Assembly (NCBI GenBank): GCA_030833265.1
Contig: JAURHO010000025.1
Span: 1 to 15,302, forward strand
Length of the DNA: 15,302 bases
DNA from: Crocinitomicaceae bacterium
Lineage (GTDB): Bacteria; Bacteroidota; Bacteroidia; Flavobacteriales_D; Crocinitomicaceae
Reading direction: 5' to 3'
The notes below the pieces were generated by a model. That model was not told where the DNA came from. It searched no databases and saw only the letters and a program-made list of their open reading frames with translations. This document shows, one piece after another, positions 7,501 through 12,678 of this stretch (its first letter is position 1; every line of letters starts with the position of its first letter). The position numbers were made by a program, and so were the translations under genes.

Positions 7501-9929
7501 ACACCTACACGGTCATGAACCAAAGCATGACAGGCAACACTACCCGTTTGGTCAATGCAGCTTTGCTCAACGCCGACGGATCAAAGTGGATCTTAGCCCT
7601 GGGCGAAAATATCAAAGCTGCTGTTGTCACCAAAGATTCCGCTGACAACGTTCACTCCACAGAGGTTTACGCTCTAAACGGTAGTAATGGCAAACGTTAC
7701 ACCTTCGCTGGGGATGGCAAGCTACTCAAAACCGATACAGTGACTGCAGAACAAATTGCTGACGCTGGAAATGTTGGCTCTCTCAGCACAAGTGCTGTGG
7801 ACACAAACGGTGGACTTTTTAAAGCCACAGTGTTAGGTGCCGAATTTTACGTGGTGGGTTCAGGCGCCAACAATGGTACTGCCCCAACGGACCTTAGCAG
7901 AGCCTTGTTACTGGGTAACTCAGGCACAGCCTCAGCATGGTCACCCAACACAGGCACAGGCGCAGTCACAGGTTTTAAAGTAGGCGGCGTAGTTACCAAC
8001 AAAGATGGCAGCACTGTTAACTCATACGATGTGTACGCCTATAAAACCGATGGTCAAGGTGATGTTACGGATGTTTTCAAGTCCACATGGGACGCTGCAT
8101 TTACATACCAAGGAACTCAACGCGCAGACCCAGCAGCTTTGGTTGATGTAGAAAAAACAGTGGGGCGCGACCTAAACAAAGATGGAGCATTTGGATTCAA
8201 AATTGTTGCTGGTACTGGCTCTGAGGCTAATTATAAAGGTGTGTCCATCGGTAAAGTGGGAGGCTTTACTGCCACCTATATTTTGGCAGGTTCTGACATC
8301 ACCCCAGGTACGTCATCGGCGCCTTTAGGGTTAAACAATGCGCTGTTCAATCAAGAAGGTACAGCAGCTTGGACGCCCGATTCAGGATTCAATATCACTG
8401 CAGTTACTGACGACAGCAATCAGGATAAGCGTTATGTTTACGCTGTCAAAGCTGGTACAGCTGGCGAAAGCGACGAATTTAAACGCTACGAATTTACAAA
8501 GTCCACAGGCAAGAGCCTAGGGGCAGGTGTATCTTTGACTGCTGTTGAAATGGCAAAGTTAGAAATCGGCCCGCTTGTCGACAACAGCGACGACAAAGAT
8601 TTAAACGCTGACGGCCAAGTAGGCGCGGTGAGTGTTAGTGATTACCGCGTGCTCGACAGCATCGGAAATGCTACAGGTAGAAGCACAGGCTTGTTATCAG
8701 CCAGCATGGGTGGAAAATCATATTTCGTTGTGAACAGCATGCCCACCAATGGCGGCAAGTTAGACTTGAGCAAAGCCTTGCTGAAAACAGACGGCACAGC
8801 TTGGAGCATTCCAACCGACTCTGCATTTTTCATTAAAGGCATTTATGAAAACAGCAGTGGTACAGATGATACTAACGACGACGTACTTGAAGTTTACGGC
8901 ACCGATACTGCTGGTGATGTAAAGTCCTTTAAATTTAGCAAACAGTTGGACGCATTTGGCGGCTACACCGGCTCCTACATTCAAATGAGTCCCGAAGTAG
9001 GTACTGCTCTACCCAATGCAATGACTGGCTTCAATGTAGCTGCGGCCGAATACAACAGCACAGTTGATTTGAACAACGACGGCACTGTTGGCTTTAAGGC
9101 TGAAGCCACGCCTTTCAAATTCGAATCTCCGAAGTTCGATACCTTCACTTTGGGCAAAGCAAGTGTTGGCACATCACAAATTTACTTTGTGACAGATAAT
9201 TACGCCAATGCCAAAAATGATACTGATGGCTCCGACATCAAGGGCGGCGCTCTGATGTTTGACGATGGCCAAGGAAGTCTGAATTACTGGAGTCCTACTT
9301 CGAGCACGACTGGTGTTACTTATGACGTCAAATCAATCGTCTCGATTTCGGCCACCTCTGTAGAAGTTTGGGCAGAACAATCGACTAATGTAACCAGCGA
9401 TGGTTTTGTAAAGTTCGCCTTCGAAAAATCAGGAAGCGATTGGGTCTTAGACAGTGCAAGCTATGCTGCTGCTAACGCTTTGACCTTGGAGCAGTTGATT
9501 GCCGAGGAAGCAGGCGGGGGATACACCACAGATGCATACAATTCAACCGAGGCCTATGTTGGGCGCGACCTTAACAATGACGGTGTTGTTGGCCTGGCAG
9601 TAGCCTCTGAAGAAAGCCCAGGCAGCAATAGCAGTGTTTATAAAGCTCAAATTGGTACCGCTGATTATTATTTAGTGGGATCAAACCTCAGCTCTGGCAC
9701 AGAAGCCAATCCGCTGAAGTTAGATGCTTCACAAATTTTGATGTCTGATGCAACTACGGTTTGGGCGCCAACGGGTGTTGTGACAGATTGGACAGCCTTG
9801 GATCCACAAGGTGCTTTGTTTGAGCAGGCTAATCGAGGCTTTACGGCAGTACCAACTCACAAACTTAAGGACGGCAGTACAGATGTGTTTTTCACACATA
9901 CTGCCACTGGGTTTGAACTGACGGCCTAA
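4509..9929 (+). CDS. Giant cysteine-free repeat protein with calcium-loop-like motifs
   Basis: A 1806-residue protein of unknown function. Residues 1-150 are an N-terminal part that already resembles half a repeat. The rest is about twelve diverged units of roughly 130 residues. Each unit has an RDLNxDGxxGVxV motif, a GGLYKxxxLGxxYxxxG strand pair, an LLNADGTAWxP turn with a conserved Trp, a VYAxxxxxxxKYxF strand pair and an LTAxELAxAE linker. The D-x-N-x-D-G loops suggest calcium binding and recall the Trp-rich C-terminal domain type (PF07483-like), but I cannot confirm a family. There is no cysteine, no hydrophobic signal peptide and no RTX GGxGxD nonapeptide. The N-terminus MRISSLNTTNEI looks like that of flagellar axial proteins. 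GGAG (4499-4502) is 6 nt from the ATG. The sigma-28-type promoter links it to the flagellum. Likely exported; the route and role are unknown. Confidence 0.9.
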   Translation: MRISSLNTTNEILRHSTANGPTALDTKGKLYKATLQKIAPRVVNPTPIDDGQAFIYARSGIQQGKVIGGSNVILENADGSRFSIDTSSKTVNLIAKGKNIDLYVFSPSTASSGQPNNASAVKYSFDQNGVMKSSGALTELTAMDLSEAEITTKRDLDGNAKVGGLIDRTLISSNGANNGKRKAADGIFNVNVMGKDLFVVGSNNLEKQKNINVKNATLLNADGSAPWSPTEAFKDVNFSSFRAVQTSDTPNNISWTVYATNADNGEVTRFQFDSGLKLKENNFSPVVLANSDFVDEEASAKRDFNADGNFGVKVTDSTDAASGLYKADVLGTTVYLSKTGTAVTDKTGAKPINTSGSLLNADGTAWAGPGDGYKITSMIKTEANRTVYAIDESDSNEVLKFNFTGSGNNFSLDADSVVGISVTADELATAEKTAKRDLNNDDVFGVDITSTVDSQGGLYKGSILGKEFFIAGSGLRTGATGSLAQSLTGSLLNSNNTAWAPASGYSVTSVVAVGAGYDAYAYKSPADRNDLLKYSFVASGSNWVVSDATKFGVAVTARDLAAAEASNTRDLNGDSKFGVDLTVTALDEAGGLFKGKAFGQSYILAGTNLSSSANSALNLSKALLKGDGTAWEPTEMDENTAKFRVVVDDVSTTKKYTVFVTTNQGTDQATYAKYTFGSNYTQTGNAQNLTAEEFTIAETEVNKDLNDDNKYGVHVTEALDSRGGLYTGNFDGSTGVYFKGAANLIPGSKVASEGLNFDNALKTASGYWEPDSDFTVMSGVTDNNNFTVYATNSSNNIKKYVFDISNKNSLLGEYSGDMQLADLVALENSQTPPRDLNGDGITGIIVTTTHDAVGGLYKVSAGGQDILSLGDTNAAAPTNLSNALLNADGSNWSATVQVDRYTAITSGTGVSTQYKIYAKVGSDITEYTFGSDFKLDGSKTRSTLAANDASLTATLDAINLADIEKDVERDINGDNVIGAKITKTLVNNTLYEAQIGSDTYTVMNQSMTGNTTRLVNAALLNADGSKWILALGENIKAAVVTKDSADNVHSTEVYALNGSNGKRYTFAGDGKLLKTDTVTAEQIADAGNVGSLSTSAVDTNGGLFKATVLGAEFYVVGSGANNGTAPTDLSRALLLGNSGTASAWSPNTGTGAVTGFKVGGVVTNKDGSTVNSYDVYAYKTDGQGDVTDVFKSTWDAAFTYQGTQRADPAALVDVEKTVGRDLNKDGAFGFKIVAGTGSEANYKGVSIGKVGGFTATYILAGSDITPGTSSAPLGLNNALFNQEGTAAWTPDSGFNITAVTDDSNQDKRYVYAVKAGTAGESDEFKRYEFTKSTGKSLGAGVSLTAVEMAKLEIGPLVDNSDDKDLNADGQVGAVSVSDYRVLDSIGNATGRSTGLLSASMGGKSYFVVNSMPTNGGKLDLSKALLKTDGTAWSIPTDSAFFIKGIYENSSGTDDTNDDVLEVYGTDTAGDVKSFKFSKQLDAFGGYTGSYIQMSPEVGTALPNAMTGFNVAAAEYNSTVDLNNDGTVGFKAEATPFKFESPKFDTFTLGKASVGTSQIYFVTDNYANAKNDTDGSDIKGGALMFDDGQGSLNYWSPTSSTTGVTYDVKSIVSISATSVEVWAEQSTNVTSDGFVKFAFEKSGSDWVLDSASYAAANALTLEQLIAEEAGGGYTTDAYNSTEAYVGRDLNNDGVVGLAVASEESPGSNSSVYKAQIGTADYYLVGSNLSSGTEANPLKLDASQILMSDATTVWAPTGVVTDWTALDPQGALFEQANRGFTAVPTHKLKDGSTDVFFTHTATGFELTA
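4971..9593 (+). repeat. Tandem protein repeats of about 130 residues
   Basis: The DxNxDGxxG-type motif begins at residues 155, 303, 437, 570, 704, 835, 970, 1221, 1364, 1520 and 1687 of the protein. A degenerate copy near 1085 has lost the motif (ADAGNVG). Spacing is 131-135 residues for units 2-6, 148 for the first, 115 for the one before the degenerate copy, then grows to 143, 156 and 167. The units differ strongly at DNA level, so the array is old rather than recently duplicated. Only some motifs are complete (DLNGDGITG, DLNADGQVG, DLNNDGVVG); others have lost the Gly (DLNNDDVFG, DLNGDSKFG). Confidence 0.9.
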
Positions 9930-10058
9930 ATATGAAATAGAGGCACAGCAACCCTCTGGGTTATTGCTCATGATGGCAAAGGTGCTGAAGGTAGAAAGTT
10001 TTCCCATCTCAGGGGGACAATCTACTTTCTGCTTTTGACTGTATTTAAACAGCGCTAA
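9930..10058. terminator. Convergent intergenic region with a stem-loop
   Basis: Two genes converge here. The main structure is GTAGAAAGT (9991-9999) against ACTTTCTGC (10024-10032), nine pairs with one G-U, closing a loop that holds a nested TCCC/GGGA pairing. On the plus strand it is followed by TTTTG and may end transcription of the giant gene. A small AGAGG (9939-9943) / CCTCT (9953-9957) stem lies right after the stop codon. Terminator function is plausible but not strong by sequence. Confidence 0.4.
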
Positions 10059-10712
10059 TCACAATGGAACAACAAATCCATTCTGTTGTTGCCATTGGTA
10101 CGCCTTATAAAGCTGAAATGCTTTTACTTTTCGCCACCCTGTTGAGCAGTACAGCTGAACGGTTACGTCTGGGTATTCCGATGCAATGCAATCGAACATA
10201 CCCTTCCACCACATTGGATCGCGAACTGTAATGTGCGCATTTTCGCCGTTGGGAAGCATTGCTCGAGCCGAATAGCACGCCACATTCACAATTAGTAGCT
10301 TTTCAGTTAATGTGAACAACTCGTGGATGATCCGTGGCAAATCTGAAATGAAGATATGCTCTAGAACATCAAAACAAACAACCGCATCAGCTTTTGTTCT
10401 TTGATCGATGTCTCTAGCTGGTTCGAACAGGTGTACTTCTGTTAAATTAAAGAACTCTTTGGCACTTTGGCCCTCACTAAATCCAGAAGTTTCATAGTTA
10501 CTTCCACCACATCCATAATCTAGGACTGTTTTAATATTTAAATCAAAAAAACATTTTTTTACTGGATCTTTGAAGGCGCGAATTTCCATATCGCTAAATG
10601 CAACACTGATGTGTTGATCATCATGAGTTTGATAACCATTTTGAGCCATCAATGTGTACAAATTAATCAGCTCTTTTTGCTTATTACTAACTTCGAAATT
10701 TCTATTGTTCAT
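10059..10712 (-). CDS. Class I SAM-dependent methyltransferase
   Basis: A 217-residue protein with a Rossmann-type methyltransferase core. Motif I is VLDYGCG (residues 63-69), the glycine-rich SAM loop. HLFEPA (94-99) gives the acidic residue expected after strand 2. VVCFDVLEHI (111-120) is the motif IV / 'D-V-L-E-H' segment common in small-molecule and sugar methyltransferases. The C-terminal third has the ITVRDPMWWKGMF region, rich in aromatic residues. There are several cysteines, so it is a cytoplasmic enzyme. The substrate is unknown. Lying 43 nt downstream of a TPR-glycosyltransferase on the same strand, it probably methylates a glycan or glycosylated protein made by that neighbour. No clear ribosome site is seen before the ATG (upstream is TAAGTAAATAA), so translation may depend on the gene above. 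Composition is more A+T-rich than the flagellar genes. Confidence 0.85.
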   Translation of the reverse strand: MNNRNFEVSNKQKELINLYTLMAQNGYQTHDDQHISVAFSDMEIRAFKDPVKKCFFDLNIKTVLDYGCGGSNYETSGFSEGQSAKEFFNLTEVHLFEPARDIDQRTKADAVVCFDVLEHIFISDLPRIIHELFTLTEKLLIVNVACYSARAMLPNGENAHITVRDPMWWKGMFDCIASEYPDVTVQLYCSTGWRKVKAFQLYKAYQWQQQNGFVVPL

Positions 10713-10755
10713 TTATTTACTTAAAGATTATTGATATTTAAAATCAGCAATTATA

Positions 10756-12381
10756 TTAAATGATTGCATCTCTAATTAATTGCATACTAGGGTACCATGG
10801 TGTATCTGCTCGATATTGTTGCCATCTCCAATCAGCACTACTTTGCAATAGAACCTTGGTATTTTTACCCAATGCGCCGCTTAAATGTACTGTTGAGTTA
10901 TCGATAGAAATTACCTCATCGCACGCCATAATTAAAGCTGCTAGACCATCGATATTGTGAAAATTATCAATTTCCTCTAGTGAAATTAGCTTAATTTGTG
11001 AATTTTTATTTAACTCTATTAAATCTGCAGTAATATCTCCGTACTGCAAATTTACAAATTGGATACCAGGTTCATTAATTTTTTCTAAGAAATCAATTAG
11101 CGAGACCCCACGCTTCAAACCATTTTTCGGATTAACACTTTTCCAACTCACTCCAATTAATTTTTTTTCATCTTCATTTTTAGTTAACATTAATCGTAAT
11201 TGAGATACCTTTAAAGGATCTGCCAACAAATAACTACTTTGTTCCCGATGGAAGTTTTTCTCAGAATTTCTAAAAAATTTTGCCAGAGAAGCCATTGGGA
11301 GCTGAAAGTCGTATCCAGTTTTTTCTGCTTCTTCTCTAGTCTCAATGAATTTGATTTTTGAATCAAAAGAACGTGCAAAAAGCTCTTTAAGTCGTTTATC
11401 GACAAGAACAAAGAGATTATCAACTGAGGCAGAGGCATCTGAAAGTATGGAACTGTACATTACCTGATCGCCAATGCCTTGTTCCGCCCAAACCAACAAA
11501 TTACAAGTTTTTTGACCATTCCAAACAGGCTTCGAGGAAATATATTTCTTTTTTCGACCTTCTTCCAGATTCCACCTCGCTTCAAAAAGGGGCCACCCAT
11601 TTTGGTAATCACCCATCATCAATAATGTCATAGCAATGTTATTATTTGCCAAATCTGAGTCAGGTGATATTTCTTTCATTTTTTTGAAATCAACCAAGGC
11701 TGCAGGCAGCATCCCTAGTTCTTTTTGTATAACACCTCTTAAAGAAAGACAATTTATATTATTTGGGAATTTAATTACAGCCTCTTCAGCAATTCGTAAT
11801 GCCTTATCATGTTTATTAATTTTGCGATATAAGTTGCCTAAGTTAAGCAATGCTGTCTCACTGTCAATAAATTTATCAACTATATTTTCATAAATACTTA
11901 TTGCCATCGAGTAATCTTCTAATGCTTCATAAGCTCTAGCCACTCCAATAAGACTTTTTACATGGTTATTATCTATATGATAAGCCTTTGAATATAAATC
12001 TATAGCCTTATTATAACTTCCCAGTTTAAAAAGTAAATTAGCACAATTATGATATGCAATTAAATTTAAAGGATCAATTTTCGTAACATTGTGATAGCAT
12101 TCAAATGACTCTTGAAAATTATTTAATTCTTTATGAGCATTACCCAAGTCAATTAATAAATCAATATTCTGAGGGCTTGTCATCAATGATAAATTTAATA
12201 TTGAAATTGCTTTAGAAATATTACCTACTGCTATCTCAATTTTTGCTAACAATTGATTTGCGAGAACGTTATCTTTATTCTTTGCAATAAATCTTTCACA
12301 TTTACTTTTGGCTTCAGAAAATTTTTTTTTCCTATACAAATTGAAAATTTTTTCAAATTCAATATTTTTTGCAGGGATCAT
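10756..12381 (-). CDS. TPR protein with GT-B-like glycosyltransferase domain
   Basis: A 541-residue protein. Residues 8-245 hold about seven tetratricopeptide repeats (for example DLLIDLGNAHKELNNFQESF and TALLNLGNLYRKINKHDKAL), usually used to hold a protein substrate. Residues 258-270 (DYQNGWPLFEARW) lead into a GT-B-like domain with VWAEQGIGDQVMYSS (297-311), GVSWKS (410-415), SIDNSTVHLSGALGK (492-506) and ADWRW...TPWYPSMQLIR (516-537). This is the set seen in TPR-glycosyltransferases related to O-GlcNAc transferase (GT41-like). Caulobacter FlmG has this architecture and glycosylates flagellin, so flagellin or the giant proteins are likely targets here, by inference. Translation most likely starts at the ATG at 12381, because AGGAG lies 7 nt upstream; a TTG 12 codons earlier has no such site. 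The gene is very A+T-rich (14 G/C in the 60 bases 12181-12240), which suggests transfer. Confidence 0.85.
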   Translation of the reverse strand: MIPAKNIEFEKIFNLYRKKKFSEAKSKCERFIAKNKDNVLANQLLAKIEIAVGNISKAISILNLSLMTSPQNIDLLIDLGNAHKELNNFQESFECYHNVTKIDPLNLIAYHNCANLLFKLGSYNKAIDLYSKAYHIDNNHVKSLIGVARAYEALEDYSMAISIYENIVDKFIDSETALLNLGNLYRKINKHDKALRIAEEAVIKFPNNINCLSLRGVIQKELGMLPAALVDFKKMKEISPDSDLANNNIAMTLLMMGDYQNGWPLFEARWNLEEGRKKKYISSKPVWNGQKTCNLLVWAEQGIGDQVMYSSILSDASASVDNLFVLVDKRLKELFARSFDSKIKFIETREEAEKTGYDFQLPMASLAKFFRNSEKNFHREQSSYLLADPLKVSQLRLMLTKNEDEKKLIGVSWKSVNPKNGLKRGVSLIDFLEKINEPGIQFVNLQYGDITADLIELNKNSQIKLISLEEIDNFHNIDGLAALIMACDEVISIDNSTVHLSGALGKNTKVLLQSSADWRWQQYRADTPWYPSMQLIRDAII

Positions 12382-12644
12382 TTTTATGCTCCTGATAACT
12401 TGCTTTAACGGTGACAAAAAACAGCTTGTTGAACACCCATCTTGCCTTGACTAAATTAAAGGCAATAAGTTTTGTAAAGCAATATTTATGCCCAAATTAA
12501 GACGGTATTTTGACGCTTGACCACGGTCAATGTAGTTAGAGATCACCCATTTTCTGATTGGCTACTGCTGCCGCACGGCAATGAATTGCCACTTATTGAG
12601 ATCAATGACGGGACAGTTCGTTTTTAATTATCTCTGGGTCGATA
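12382..12644. promoter_or_regulatory. Divergent intergenic region with a cluster of short dyads
   Basis: No gene is seen. The region lies between the divergent glycosyltransferase and second giant gene. It holds four dyads that all have a 2-nt spacer: TTGACC/GGTCAA (12517-12530), TGCCG/CGGCA (12569-12580), GGCAAT/ATTGCC (12577-12590) and ATTGA/TCAAT (12595-12606). The second and third overlap. They could be operator sites. I find no convincing sigma-70 promoter for the minus-strand genes. Confidence 0.4.
12389..12393 (-). promoter_or_regulatory. Ribosome binding site deciding the glycosyltransferase start
   Basis: AGGAG on the minus strand lies 7 nt before the ATG at 12381-12379. It falls inside the longer frame that would start at a TTG (12417), so the downstream ATG is the better start. 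Confidence 0.7.
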
Positions 12645-12671
12645 TCAAGATTGTCAGCAATCTTCCGATTC
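12645..12671 (+). promoter_or_regulatory. Sigma-28 type promoter of the second giant gene
   Basis: The -35 octamer TCAAGATT (12645-12652), 11 nt, and the -10 octamer TCCGATTC (12664-12671) repeat the pattern of the other four sites. A dyad GATTG/CAATC (12649-12662) lies over the -35 and spacer. The -10 ends only 7 nt before the ATG at 12679, so the transcript would begin at or next to the start codon. Confidence 0.7.
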
Positions 12672-12678
12672 AAGAGTG

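Noticed and set aside
4466..9172. Many minus-strand frames of 60-125 codons across the giant gene, and a short plus-strand frame at 8338-8520
   Set aside because: They are by-products of a long repetitive gene with few stops in other frames; none resembles a known protein.
4971..9593. DNA-level tandem repeat or CRISPR-like array
   Set aside because: The periodicity is in the protein only. DNA copies are too diverged and the unit far too long for CRISPR.
9729..10007. Minus-strand 92-codon frame at the end of the giant gene
   Set aside because: It covers the coding end and the stem-loop of the convergent region, with no ribosome site or family resemblance.
12382..12417. TTG start for the glycosyltransferase at 12417
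   Set aside because: A good AGGAG site lies within this extension and is correctly spaced for the ATG at 12381.
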